From contig DGSC01000026.1 in assembly GCA_002391275.1 (NCBI GenBank), positions 1 to 23,972 on the forward strand: a stretch of DNA of 23,972 nucleotides, given 5' to 3'. Both the position numbers and the translations under genes were made by a program. The notes under the pieces were generated by a model. The model saw only the letters and a program-made list of their open reading frames with translations, did not search any database and was not told the DNA's origin. Positions 15,245 to 23,125 of this stretch are shown in pieces. Position 1 is the stretch's first letter. Every line of letters starts with the position of its first letter. The stretch comes from Prevotellaceae bacterium UBA4372. Its GTDB lineage: Bacteria; Bacteroidota; Bacteroidia; Bacteroidales; Bacteroidaceae.

Positions 15245-16564
15245 ATGCTACCACGTCTACTCCACTTCCTTGACGCTTCGCCCGTCAACTTTCTTGCAGT
15301 AAAGAACATCTGTGCCGAGCTTGAAAGTGCAAGCTTTCGACGCTTCAATCCACAAGAACCTCTGGGAACGCTCCGTGCCGGCGACCGTTTCTATGTCACC
15401 AAAAACGATTCCTCGGTCTATGCTTTCATTATTGGTCAGCAACCTATAGCCGATGCCGGATTCCACATGATTTGCGCCCACTGCGACTCACCCACCTTCC
15501 GCATCAAGCCCAATGCCGAGATTACTTGCGAGGGTGGCATCGTGAAGCTCAATACGGAAGTCTACGGAGGCCCTATCATGTCAACATGGTTCGACCGCCC
15601 TCTCACCATAGCCGGTCGGGTCATCGTTCGTGGTAACGATGCTCTACATCCGAACACATTACTGCTACATGTAAAGCGTCCCTTGTTGCAAATCAGCAAT
15701 CTCGCCATTCATTTCAATCGGCAGGTCAACGATGGCGTCAAACTCAGCAAGCAAAAGGATATGCTGCCTATTATCGGCATGATTACAGATGAGCTTGAAC
15801 GAGGCAATCTGCTGATGAACACTATTGTTGAAGAACTCAATCGCCAGCAGCCCGTTCGCCGAGAGGACATCCTCGACTTCGACCTCTATCTGGCAGATGC
15901 CACTCCAGCCTGCACCTTCGGCATCCACGATGAGTTTATCTCATCAGGCCGCCTCGACGACCTCTCCATGTGCTTTGCTGGTCTCGAAGCCCTACTGGCA
16001 ACGACCCGCTCCGAAGTGCCCCCTGCCACCACCAACGTACTTGCCATCTTCGACAACGAAGAGACTGGATCGCAAACCAAGCAAGGAGCTGGCAGTCCCT
16101 TCCTGGCCTCTATCCTTCAACGCATAGCCATGTCGCAAAGTGACACATTAGGTATGGAGGCCTTTTATCAGGCAGTGGAACGTTCCTTCATGGTATCGGC
16201 CGATAATGCTCATGCCTGGCATCCCAATTACAGCGAGAAGTACGACCCTACTAATCACCCTGTATTGGGCGGTGGGCCAGTCATTAAGTTCAATGCTGCA
16301 CAGAAATACGCCAGCGACGCCTCATCTGCAGCCGTCTTCGCTGAACTCTGCCGCGAGGCAGGCGTATCCTGCCAACGCTTTGTCAACCACAGCGACGTGG
16401 CTGGCGGCAGCACCCTCGGCAACATTCTTGCTTCCTCGTTGCCTCTGCGCGGCGTAGACATGGGCAACCCCATACTGGCGATGCACAGTTGCAGAGAGAC
16501 TGGAGCCGTAGCAGACCACTTATACGCCGTCCGTGCCTTCACACAGTTCTTCAACAATCGATAA
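15245..16564 (+). CDS. apeB: M18-family aminopeptidase
   Basis: A 439-residue cytosolic metallo-aminopeptidase of family M18, which removes N-terminal residues (often Asp or Glu) from peptides. The two-metal site is intact: His79 in CAHCDSP, Asp238 in GRLDDL, Glu272/Glu273 in FDNEETGS, Asp320 in SADNAHA, and His413 in LAMHSCRE. The length matches the family (about 430). It is the last gene of the operon, 30 nt after rmuC, and is followed at once by two hairpins, the second a strong terminator. The symbol apeB follows common annotation of bacterial M18 enzymes; substrate preference is not visible. Confidence 0.95.
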   Translation: MLPRLLHFLDASPVNFLAVKNICAELESASFRRFNPQEPLGTLRAGDRFYVTKNDSSVYAFIIGQQPIADAGFHMICAHCDSPTFRIKPNAEITCEGGIVKLNTEVYGGPIMSTWFDRPLTIAGRVIVRGNDALHPNTLLLHVKRPLLQISNLAIHFNRQVNDGVKLSKQKDMLPIIGMITDELERGNLLMNTIVEELNRQQPVRREDILDFDLYLADATPACTFGIHDEFISSGRLDDLSMCFAGLEALLATTRSEVPPATTNVLAIFDNEETGSQTKQGAGSPFLASILQRIAMSQSDTLGMEAFYQAVERSFMVSADNAHAWHPNYSEKYDPTNHPVLGGGPVIKFNAAQKYASDASSAAVFAELCREAGVSCQRFVNHSDVAGGSTLGNILASSLPLRGVDMGNPILAMHSCRETGAVADHLYAVRAFTQFFNNR

Positions 16565-16585
16565 AGGAAATACACGAATTTCCTT
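16564..16585 (+). other. Small hairpin directly after the aminopeptidase stop codon
   Basis: AAGGAAAT at 16564-16571 pairs perfectly with ATTTCCTT at 16578-16585 around a 6-nt loop, starting at the last base of the stop codon. There is no T-run after it. It may stabilise the mRNA 3' end next to the main terminator. Confidence 0.5.
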
Positions 16586-16597
16586 AATAGAAAAAGC

Positions 16598-16639
16598 AAA
16601 AACGGCCAGTCGAGTTGTATGACTCGACTGGCCGTTTTT
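16598..16639. terminator. Strong bidirectional intrinsic terminator between apeB and uvrB
   Basis: A 13-bp perfect GC-rich stem (16603-16615 CGGCCAGTCGAGT with 16622-16634) and a 6-nt loop is flanked by AAAAA (16598-16602) and an eight-T run (16635-16642). The stem can extend through the A/T flanks. It is a textbook terminator on the plus strand, and on the minus strand the A flank gives a weaker T-run, so it serves both convergent genes. Confidence 0.92.
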
Positions 16640-16680
16640 TTTGTTCGGTCACGACCGAACGAACTAAGGGACTAAGGGTT

Positions 16681-18792
16681 TCATTCTGCAGGCGATTCGT
16701 CGAACTGAGCCATGAGCGATAGCATTTGGTCGCGCAGCTGTGCTGCTGTGATGAAATCAAGCTTCTTTGCAGCCTCTTGCATCTGACGTCGCAGTTGGTC
16801 GATACGCTGGCGCATCTGGTCGCGAGTCAGATATTCCACTTCAGGTTCAGCAACTGCACCGACATTCTCGCTCAGCGTTTCAGCGGCCATCGACGGATAA
16901 TGTTTGTCGTCGACAAGGCGCACATTAGTGATAACAGGACGCTCCGGTTCGACATAAGCACGGCGGTCGCGTTCGGATGTCTGTTCCTGATGAGCTGCCA
17001 CGAGATCGGTCATGGTGCGATCCTTTCGTATTTGTGTAGGCGTGATGCCGTTCTCTTCGTTGTAACGCAGCTGTTTCTCACGTCGGCGATTGGTCTCGTC
17101 AATGGTCTGACGCATAGAGCCTGTGATGGTGTCGCCATACATGATGGCCTTTCCATGCACATTTCGTGCGGCACGCCCAACCGTCTGTGTGAGCGAACGG
17201 TGGCTACGAAGGAAACCTTCTTTATCGGCATCGAGGATGGCCACGAGCGACACCTCTGGCAGGTCTAAGCCTTCGCGCAAAAGATTGACTCCGACCAGAA
17301 CGTCGAACTTGCCGGAGCGTAGGTCGTCCATGATTTGTACACGTTCGAGAGTGTCGACATCGCTGTGGATGTAACGTGCCGATACGCCGTTGTTCATCAG
17401 ATAATCAGTCAGCTCCTCAGCCATACGCTTTGTGAGCGTGGTAACCAGTGTTCGTTCGTCTTGCTCTATGCGCTGCTGAATCTCCTCCATGAGATCATCT
17501 ACCTGATTTGCCGTGGGACGCACCTCGATAATAGGGTCGAGCAAGCCTGTAGGGCGGATGACTTGTTCCACTATAATCCCTTCACTCTGAGCCAATTCAT
17601 AGTCGGCCGGCGTCGCTGATACATAGATAACCTGATTGGTAAGGCTCTCGAATTCATCGAAGCGCAGGGGCCTGTTGTCCATGGCTGCGGGCAGACGGAA
17701 TCCATATTCCACAAGATTGGTCTTACGCGCACGGTCGCCACCGTACATGGCTGAGATCTGCGGCACCGAAACATGACTCTCGTCGATGACCAGCAGGAAA
17801 TCGTCTGGGAAGAAATCGAGGAGACAATAGGGGCGCGTACCTGCCTGTCGGCCGTCGAAATAGCGGCTGTAGTTCTCGATACCCGAGCAATGACCCAGTT
17901 CACGAATCATTTCCATATCATAGGTCACTCGCTCGTAGAGTCGCTTGGCCTCCAATGGCTTACCAATTTCCTCAAAGTACTTTACTCGCTGAGCCAAATC
18001 GTCCTCTATCTGATGGATAGCAGCGAGGGTCTGGTCCTTGGTTGTCATGAAGAGGTTGGCGGGATAGATTCGGTATTCGTCGAAGGTGCCGACACGAGAC
18101 CCTGAAATTGGTTCCACTTCTTCAATGGAATCAATTTCATCGTCCCAGAAGGAGATACGCAGGAGGTTATCAGCGTAGGCCAGAGAAATGTCCACGGTGT
18201 CTCCCTTAACACGATATTCACCACGTGAAAGACTTACATCGTTGCGGGTGTAAAGCGAATCGTTAAGGCGACGAAGCAGCTGATTGCGGTCTATGGTCTG
18301 CCCTTTGGTAAGCGCTATGACATTGTCGTAGAAAGCGGCTGGATTGCCCATGCCATAGATGCACGAAACCGACGAGACGACAATGACATCTCTGCGCCCA
18401 GACAGCAAAGCTGAAGTGGCCGCAAGACGAAGCTTGTCGATCTCATCGTTGATCGCCAAGTCTTTTTCTATATAGGTGTCGGTGGAAGGGATGTATGCCT
18501 CGGGCTGATAATAGTCGTAGTACGAGACATAATACTCCACGGCGTTTTCTGGGAAAAAAGCTTTCATCTCGCCGTAGAGCTGAGCAGCCAAGGTCTTGTT
18601 GTGCGAAAGAATGAGCGTAGGACGGCCTACGTTTTGGATAACATTGGCAATAGTAAAGGTCTTGCCCGATCCTGTGACGCCCAACAAGGTCTGGGCTGGC
18701 ACACCGTCGAGCACACCTGACGTTAATTGCTCAATAGCCTCTGGCTGGTCGCCAGTAGGCTCGTATTGGGATGTTAGATGAAATGGAGACAT
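16681..18792 (-). CDS. uvrB: UvrABC system protein B (excinuclease damage-recognition helicase)
   Basis: A 703-residue UvrB, the damage-verifying helicase of nucleotide excision repair, loaded by UvrA and recruiting UvrC. Walker A GVTGSGKT is at 38-45, and the damage-probing beta-hairpin is YYDYYQPEAYIP (91-102). Later come helicase motifs DESHVS, YVSATP, VGVNLLREGLDLPEV and QTVGRAARN. The C-terminal UVR motif (about 655-700, MRQRIDQLRRQMQEAAKKLDF) binds UvrC. The frame is open for 36 more codons upstream (to 18900), but UvrB proteins begin at the 'MSPFHLTSQYEPTGDQPEAI' position, and the promoter signals lie inside that extension, so the ATG at 18790-18792 is chosen. It is convergent with apeB across a shared terminator. 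Confidence 0.97.
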   Translation of the reverse strand: MSPFHLTSQYEPTGDQPEAIEQLTSGVLDGVPAQTLLGVTGSGKTFTIANVIQNVGRPTLILSHNKTLAAQLYGEMKAFFPENAVEYYVSYYDYYQPEAYIPSTDTYIEKDLAINDEIDKLRLAATSALLSGRRDVIVVSSVSCIYGMGNPAAFYDNVIALTKGQTIDRNQLLRRLNDSLYTRNDVSLSRGEYRVKGDTVDISLAYADNLLRISFWDDEIDSIEEVEPISGSRVGTFDEYRIYPANLFMTTKDQTLAAIHQIEDDLAQRVKYFEEIGKPLEAKRLYERVTYDMEMIRELGHCSGIENYSRYFDGRQAGTRPYCLLDFFPDDFLLVIDESHVSVPQISAMYGGDRARKTNLVEYGFRLPAAMDNRPLRFDEFESLTNQVIYVSATPADYELAQSEGIIVEQVIRPTGLLDPIIEVRPTANQVDDLMEEIQQRIEQDERTLVTTLTKRMAEELTDYLMNNGVSARYIHSDVDTLERVQIMDDLRSGKFDVLVGVNLLREGLDLPEVSLVAILDADKEGFLRSHRSLTQTVGRAARNVHGKAIMYGDTITGSMRQTIDETNRRREKQLRYNEENGITPTQIRKDRTMTDLVAAHQEQTSERDRRAYVEPERPVITNVRLVDDKHYPSMAAETLSENVGAVAEPEVEYLTRDQMRQRIDQLRRQMQEAAKKLDFITAAQLRDQMLSLMAQFDESPAE

Positions 18793-18800
18793 AAGTTTTG

Positions 18801-18830
18801 CAAAGGTCACCTTTTTCCACAATCTGACAA
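18801..18830 (-). promoter_or_regulatory. Putative uvrB promoter, with near-leaderless start
   Basis: On the minus strand, TTG (18828-18830), a 19-nt spacer and GACCTTTG (18801-18808) give a promoter with one mismatch to TAnnTTTG. Only 8 nt separate the TTTG from the uvrB ATG, so the transcript would start at or within a few nt of the start codon. The -7 element overlaps a dyad, AAAGGT-C-ACCTTT (18802-18814), that could be an operator. Confidence 0.5.
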
Positions 18831-18841
18831 AATAAATCGCA

Positions 18842-19081
18842 ATGAAATTGACATCAGAGAATGTTTTTATTAAAAACAGATTGAAATACCCACAAGACAA
18901 AGAGGAGCAAAAGCTCCTGCCTCACACCATCTTAACGGAAACCGATGTCGGAAAGATGATGACGTTCATTCAACGCCAGCACAAACAAATATCCATTGCC
19001 ACAACGGCCCCACTCTTTTTGTTGACACGCCAGGAAACGTTATTGCAACACATTAATTGTATAAAATCCAAAATAATATAA
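18842..19081 (+). CDS. Possible small hypothetical protein in the uvrB-bamD gap
   Basis: A 79-residue reading frame lies in the 358-bp divergent gap. It is unrecognised, with no signal peptide or membrane helix, mixed charged and hydrophobic residues, and reasonable codon use in the middle (residues about 20-60). It has no convincing promoter directly upstream. A small hairpin, AGGAGC-AAAA-GCTCCT (18903-18918), falls within it. It may be a real small gene, a gene remnant or chance. Apart from this, the gap holds the uvrB and bamD promoters. Confidence 0.25.
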   Translation: MKLTSENVFIKNRLKYPQDKEEQKLLPHTILTETDVGKMMTFIQRQHKQISIATTAPLFLLTRQETLLQHINCIKSKII

Positions 19082-19097
19082 AAAAAAGCATTTTATC

Positions 19098-19128
19098 TTG
19101 GCCATATCGGCAGAAAGGCGTACCTTTG
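19098..19128 (+). promoter_or_regulatory. Promoter of the bamD-rpoZ operon
   Basis: TTG at 19098-19100, a 20-nt spacer, then TACCTTTG at 19121-19128, an exact consensus match. The bamD ATG follows 22 nt later. Confidence 0.75.
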
Positions 19129-19150
19129 CAAGCAATTATCACGTAATGTA

Positions 19151-19999
19151 ATGAAAAGATTCATATATCTCATATTTCTGACGGCCACGCTCGCTTGCGT
19201 GAGCTGCGGTGAATACAATGCCGTTCAGAAGTATGGCGACACCGAATACAAATACGAATATGCGAAAGCCTGCTATGTCAGAGGCCGCTACACACGTGCC
19301 TATGAGACGATTAGCGGCATAGTCACCGCAATGAAAGGTAGTGGCTATGGCGAAGAAAGTCTCTATCTGATGGGCCTGAGTGCCTACCATAGCAAGGACC
19401 TCACCGCTGCTGCCGAGGCTTTTCGCAAGTATTATCAGAGCTATCCTCGCGGCATCTATGTTGAGGATGCTCACTACTATTGCGGCCGTGCCCTCTTCGA
19501 TGCCGTGCCTGACCCACGCCTTGACCAGACAACGACCAATCAGGCCATTGATGAGCTGCAGAGGTTTCTCGACAACTATCCCTACACGCGACTGAAAGAT
19601 CAGACCCAAGAAATGATTCAACAGCTGCAAGATCATCTCGTCGAGAAAGAGTATCTCTCAGCTAAGCTCTATTACGATTTAGGCAACTACATCCTCAACA
19701 GCCTGCAGGGAGGCTCGAACTATGAGGCTTGCATCGTGACGTCTGAGAATGCGCTCCGCGACTTTCCGTTCGCCAAAGCCGAACGAAGAGAGCAGTTCCT
19801 CCTGCTCATCCTGCGTTCTCGCTACTATCTGGCCCGTCAAAGCATAGATGCCAAACAAGCTGAACGATTCCGTCAGGCCATAGACGACTACTATGCTTTT
19901 GCCAATGAATTCCCTGAATCGCAGTACCTCAAGGAAGCACAAAACTACTTCAACAAAAGTCAGAAGGCACTGAAAGGACAGCCGATAGACGACGACTAA
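19151..19999 (+). CDS. bamD: Outer membrane protein assembly factor BamD
   Basis: A 282-residue lipoprotein of the BAM complex, which folds beta-barrel proteins into the outer membrane together with BamA. The signal peptide ends at Cys19 (CVSCGEYNAV), with the SCGEYN context usual for Bacteroidetes BamD. TPR-like repeats follow: YEYAKACYVRGRYTRAYETISGIV, then SLYLMGLSAYHSKDLTAAAEAFRKYYQSYP, and later DAHYYCGRALFD. The C-terminal NYFNKSQKALKG is also typical. The protein starts just downstream of a strong promoter and leads an operon with rpoZ and further envelope genes. Confidence 0.93.
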   Translation: MKRFIYLIFLTATLACVSCGEYNAVQKYGDTEYKYEYAKACYVRGRYTRAYETISGIVTAMKGSGYGEESLYLMGLSAYHSKDLTAAAEAFRKYYQSYPRGIYVEDAHYYCGRALFDAVPDPRLDQTTTNQAIDELQRFLDNYPYTRLKDQTQEMIQQLQDHLVEKEYLSAKLYYDLGNYILNSLQGGSNYEACIVTSENALRDFPFAKAERREQFLLLILRSRYYLARQSIDAKQAERFRQAIDDYYAFANEFPESQYLKEAQNYFNKSQKALKGQPIDDD

Positions 20000-20092
20000 A
20001 TCGGAAAACAGAAGAAAGACTGATAATATCAAGAGATAAAGTCTCTACAAAACCTATAAATTGCAAAATCATTAAATCGTAAAATATTTTTT

Positions 20093-20431
20093 ATGGACTA
20101 CAAAAAGACAAACGCTCCTACCAACACGGTTACTCAAAACATCATGGAGCTCTGCGAGGAAACAGGCAACATCTACGAGAGCGTAGCCATTATCGCTAAA
20201 CGCGCCAACCAAATATCGGCCGACCTCAAGAGCGAGATTTCAAAGAAGCTTCAGGAATTTGCATCTACAAATGACAACCTCGACGAAGTGTTCGAGAACC
20301 GTGAACAGATAGAAATCAGCCGCTTCTACGAGAAGTTGCCTAAGCCTTCGCTGATAGCAACACAAGAGTTCCGTGATGGCAAGATTTACTTCCGTAATCC
20401 TGCCAAGGAAAACGAAGAGGAAGACTTCTAA
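20093..20431 (+). CDS. rpoZ: RNA polymerase omega subunit (Bacteroidetes type)
   Basis: A 112-residue omega/Rpb6 homolog. It helps assemble and stabilise RNA polymerase by binding the beta' subunit. The core is GNIYESVAIIAKRANQISADLKSEISKKLQEFA (about 25-57), matching the conserved omega helices, followed by the Bacteroidetes-type extension with 'REQIEISRFYEKLPKPSLIATQEF' and an acidic tail. It lies 93 nt after bamD; the leader is AT-rich with no clear promoter, so co-transcription with bamD is likely. The bamD-omega-DUF4293 order recurs in Bacteroidales. Confidence 0.9.
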   Translation: MDYKKTNAPTNTVTQNIMELCEETGNIYESVAIIAKRANQISADLKSEISKKLQEFASTNDNLDEVFENREQIEISRFYEKLPKPSLIATQEFRDGKIYFRNPAKENEEEDF

Positions 20432-20441
20432 ATCCACAATT

Positions 20442-20978
20442 ATGATTCAGCGAATTCAGACAATCTATATCCTGGTTGCCGTATTGGCTCTTGTCGCTTG
20501 TCTCTGTCTGCCCATTGGCACCTTCGTAGCTTCTACCACGGGGGAACCTATGGCTACGCTTTACAACCTGTGGATTCACCTCCCGTCGCAGATAGGTGAC
20601 ACACTGGGCAACACACAGTTGACAGCTCAAAACAGCGAACCCGTTTTAGCAGAGACTGCAGCCGGGCATCACCTTTTCACGCCGTGGGCTCTTTTCGCTG
20701 TGCTTTTGCTCTCTGCAACAGGGCTGGCCTTCAGCATCTTCATCTATAAGCAACGATTAGTGCAGTCGCGCCTCGTCATGCTTTGCATGATACTATTGAT
20801 TGGCTGGTACGCTGTCTATACGGCATTTGCCTTCATCTTGCCCAAAGATCTCAACCTTGACTTCCTCCCCACTCCATGGGCAGCCCTGCCTGCTATTGCT
20901 TGCATATGCAGCTACCTCGCATTCAGGGCTATTCTCAAAGACGAAATGCTCGTTCGATCCCTCGACCGTCTGCGCTAA
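20442..20978 (+). CDS. DUF4293 family membrane protein
   Basis: A 178-residue inner-membrane protein with four predicted helices (about 7-28, 82-102, 110-132 and 147-163) and a long loop after the first. The start MIQRIQTIYIL and the four-helix layout match DUF4293, a Bacteroidetes family of unknown function encoded next to the omega subunit. The frame is open further upstream within rpoZ, but the ATG at 20442, ten bases after the rpoZ stop, gives the expected N-terminus. Confidence 0.85.
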   Translation: MIQRIQTIYILVAVLALVACLCLPIGTFVASTTGEPMATLYNLWIHLPSQIGDTLGNTQLTAQNSEPVLAETAAGHHLFTPWALFAVLLLSATGLAFSIFIYKQRLVQSRLVMLCMILLIGWYAVYTAFAFILPKDLNLDFLPTPWAALPAIACICSYLAFRAILKDEMLVRSLDRLR

Positions 20979-20996
20979 ACAAAGTATTCACCTTGC

Positions 20997-22142
20997 ATGA
21001 GACATCTACGCACCATCTTCGCTCTTACCCTGCTGTTGACAACTGCGGCTTCTGCAGCCCTAGCACAACTGACAACAAACTATGTACGCATGGGCATTGC
21101 CCTGCCACTGAAAGAGAAATCGCCTCGGGGTGCAAAGATGGTTGAATTCTATCAAGGATTACTCTTGGCTGTGGACAGCGTCAAGCACCAAGGTTGCACC
21201 GTAGACCTCGTGGCGCACCACACTGGCAGCACGGCTGAACAGATGGACTCGCTGCTCGCTACTAATCCTTTCGCCAACTGCGACATCGTTTTTGGCCCTC
21301 TCGACGCCGCACAATTACCAGCTTTGGCCGACTATTGCAACCTCAAAAATATTCGGCTTGTCATACCCTTCAGCCCACAAACGATACAAATTGAAGGACG
21401 ACCTTATCATTATATCGTGAATGCTCCACGAAGCGTTGTCCAGAAAGAAGCTGCATGGTTCGTGAAAAATCTCTTCACTGAGGACAACATCGTTTTTATC
21501 GAGTGCAACGAGCATAACGACGAAGGAACCGCCTTTACCGAACGTGTGCGTGTAGTGATGGATCAGCTCGGCACCGTTGTTCAGCAGGTGAACATCAACG
21601 CTACCGACGAAGAATTGGCACAATCGTTAAAACGCAACACCAAAAATCTCATCATTGCCAACTCGGCAAGCCTTGATGCACTGAACAAACTGCGTGAACG
21701 ATTGCGCTCATTCACCATGGCAAATCCCGGTTTCAACATCTCACTCTTCGGTTATCCTGCATGGCAAACTTACGCCTCTCAGATGCAAACCGATTTCTTT
21801 CAGTTTGACACCTATATTTACACCACTTTCTATCGCAACCCAGAAAGTGAGGAGGTGAAAAAGCTGGAACAAAGCTTTGAGCGCAACTTCCGTTGGCCCA
21901 TGCAACGCACATACCCACGCTACGGGCTATTAGGCTTTGATATAGGTTACTATTTCCTACATGGACTGGCACAATTTGGCAAACATTTCGAGGCAAACCT
22001 CGTAGCTACAATCACCAACCCGCTTCAGAACCCGCTACGATTTGACCGAGCCAACAGCAACGACGGCTATGTTAACAGCTTTGTTTTTGTAGTCCATTAT
22101 GCCAAATACCAAGCTGTTGAACTACTCTATCGCAACCAATAA
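20997..22142 (+). CDS. Periplasmic binding-fold (type 1) exported protein
   Basis: A 381-residue protein with a signal peptide (about 1-24, ending ALAQ). The body follows the type 1 periplasmic-binding fold: GIALPLKEKSPRGAKMVEFYQGLLLAVDSV, then DIVFGPLDAAQLPALADYCNLKNIRLVIPFSP, DNIVFIECNEHNDEGTAFTERV, and YGLLGFDIGYYFLHGL. This resembles branched-chain-amino-acid-type binding proteins and the LppC/LpoA-like proteins. In many Bacteroidetes the same domain follows LysM repeats in a peptidoglycan-linked protein; LysM repeats are missing here. No ABC transporter genes are adjacent, so an envelope or cell-wall role is more likely than solute uptake. It starts 18 nt after the DUF4293 gene. Confidence 0.75.
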   Translation: MRHLRTIFALTLLLTTAASAALAQLTTNYVRMGIALPLKEKSPRGAKMVEFYQGLLLAVDSVKHQGCTVDLVAHHTGSTAEQMDSLLATNPFANCDIVFGPLDAAQLPALADYCNLKNIRLVIPFSPQTIQIEGRPYHYIVNAPRSVVQKEAAWFVKNLFTEDNIVFIECNEHNDEGTAFTERVRVVMDQLGTVVQQVNINATDEELAQSLKRNTKNLIIANSASLDALNKLRERLRSFTMANPGFNISLFGYPAWQTYASQMQTDFFQFDTYIYTTFYRNPESEEVKKLEQSFERNFRWPMQRTYPRYGLLGFDIGYYFLHGLAQFGKHFEANLVATITNPLQNPLRFDRANSNDGYVNSFVFVVHYAKYQAVELLYRNQ

Positions 22143-22145
22143 TCC

Positions 22146-22862
22146 ATGTTCCTGTCTCGTTTCACAGCCTTTTTATGTTTGTGTGCTACACCTATAGCCT
22201 TGTCGGCTCAGGTGGGGCAGCCTCGCAATGATTTCGCTGTGGGTGTAAACGGAGGATATCTTATCAACAAAGCTTCGTTCAATCCTACAATCAAGCAACA
22301 ATGGAAGGGCGGGGAAACATTCGGTCTGAGTCTTCGCTATACCTGTGAAAAATACTTCTCTGCGGTATGTGCAATTGTGGCCGAAGTGAACTACGCCAAT
22401 TTGGGATGGAAAGAATTCATTGAAACGAGCGATGACACATACTATCGCGACATTCGCTACGTTCAAATCCCCATACTTGCACGGTTAGGCTGGGGACGAG
22501 AACGCAAAGGGGGACAGTTTTTTATTCAAGTGGGCCCACAAGTTGGTTTCTGCCTAAGCGAACAGGAACACCGAGGCGGAGAATGGAGCGAAGCTACGCT
22601 CAGTAAGCGCCTCAACGGCGTAACCGAGCAATATGACATGACCGTGCAGAACAAATTCGAATATGGCATCACAGGTGGATTAGGAGTAGAACTAAGCACT
22701 AAAGCCGGACATATCATCCTTGACGGGCGCTACTTCTACGGACTCTCTGATATGTTCCACAATGGAAAGAAAGACCCGTTTGAACGCTCAGCCAACGGTG
22801 CCATCATAGTCAAGCTTAGTTATCTTTTTGACATAACCAAAACAAAAGGCGACATCCGATAA
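22146..22862 (+). CDS. PorT-family outer membrane beta-barrel protein
   Basis: A 238-residue exported protein with a signal peptide (about 1-21, ending LSAQ) and an outer-membrane barrel pattern: FAVGVNGGYLIN, AEVNYANLGWKEF, RYVQIPILARLGWG, FFIQVGPQVGFCL, YGITGGLGVEL and a final strand IVKLSYLFDI. This is the 'PorT family' barrel domain of Bacteroidetes. The family label covers many proteins and does not itself prove a role in type IX secretion. It starts 3 nt after the binding-fold gene and is the last gene of the operon. Its stop codon lies in the loop of the terminator. Confidence 0.83.
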   Translation: MFLSRFTAFLCLCATPIALSAQVGQPRNDFAVGVNGGYLINKASFNPTIKQQWKGGETFGLSLRYTCEKYFSAVCAIVAEVNYANLGWKEFIETSDDTYYRDIRYVQIPILARLGWGRERKGGQFFIQVGPQVGFCLSEQEHRGGEWSEATLSKRLNGVTEQYDMTVQNKFEYGITGGLGVELSTKAGHIILDGRYFYGLSDMFHNGKKDPFERSANGAIIVKLSYLFDITKTKGDIR

Positions 22863-22876
22863 GATGTCGCCCTTTT
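22844..22876 (+). terminator. Intrinsic terminator overlapping the end of the PorT-like gene
   Basis: GGCGACATC at 22848-22856 pairs with GATGTCGCC at 22863-22871. An A-run precedes the stem and a T-run (CCTTTTTGTTTTTTT) follows. The six-base loop CGATAA (22857-22862) contains the stop codon, so the left arm encodes the C-terminal residues. Confidence 0.85.
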
Positions 22877-22890
22877 TGTTTTTTTCAACT

Positions 22891-22985
22891 AAGCCGATAA
22901 ACTTATCTTATCGCATTTACCTTTAAAAGCGCCTACCCCATTCTATCAATAAGCCGCTAAACTTGTTCAAACAAAGCCGATAAAC
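22891..22985. repeat. Three direct copies of AAGCCG(A/C)TAAAC
   Basis: Copies lie at 22891-22902 (AAGCCGATAAAC, followed by TT), 22951-22962 (AAGCCGCTAAAC, followed by TT) and 22974-22985 (AAGCCGATAAAC). They are 60 and 23 bp apart, in the same orientation, in an AT-rich stretch with no gene. The 298-bp gap 22863-23160 otherwise holds terminators and hairpins only. Confidence 0.7.
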
Positions 22986-23066
22986 AATTAACTACGACAT
23001 CGGCAAGCTCCTTCTGTATTTATTTTACTCAACACCGACAAGACTGCGAGATTGAGTTTTGAAAGC

Positions 23067-23106
23067 AAAAAAAAAACTCTGGGCACCTCCAAAGAGATGC
23101 CCAGAG
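23067..23106 (-). terminator. Terminator of the calycin-like protein gene
   Basis: CTCTGGGCA (23077-23085) pairs with TGCCCAGAG (23098-23106) around a 12-nt loop. The A-run at 23067-23076 becomes a T-run downstream of the hairpin on the minus strand, which fits termination of the leftward gene ending at 23161. Confidence 0.82.
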
Positions 23107-23125
23107 CATTAATTATGGTCCTGTA

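Noticed and set aside
16726..17268. 180-residue plus-strand frame inside uvrB
   Set aside because: It is antisense to conserved UvrB helicase and UVR motifs and has no recognisable domain; shadow of the real gene.
18793..18900. N-terminal extension of uvrB by 36 codons
   Set aside because: The extra residues are hydrophobic and not found in UvrB proteins, which begin at the MSPFHLTSQYEP position, and the promoter elements lie inside the extension.
22146..22862. Type IX secretion component PorT
   Set aside because: Only the general barrel family is supported; PorT-family annotation covers many unrelated barrels and no other Por/Gld secretion genes are present nearby.
22891..22985. CRISPR array or replication origin
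   Set aside because: Repeats are 12 bp with irregular 60- and 23-bp spacing and no cas genes; they do not match the DnaA box TTATCCACA.
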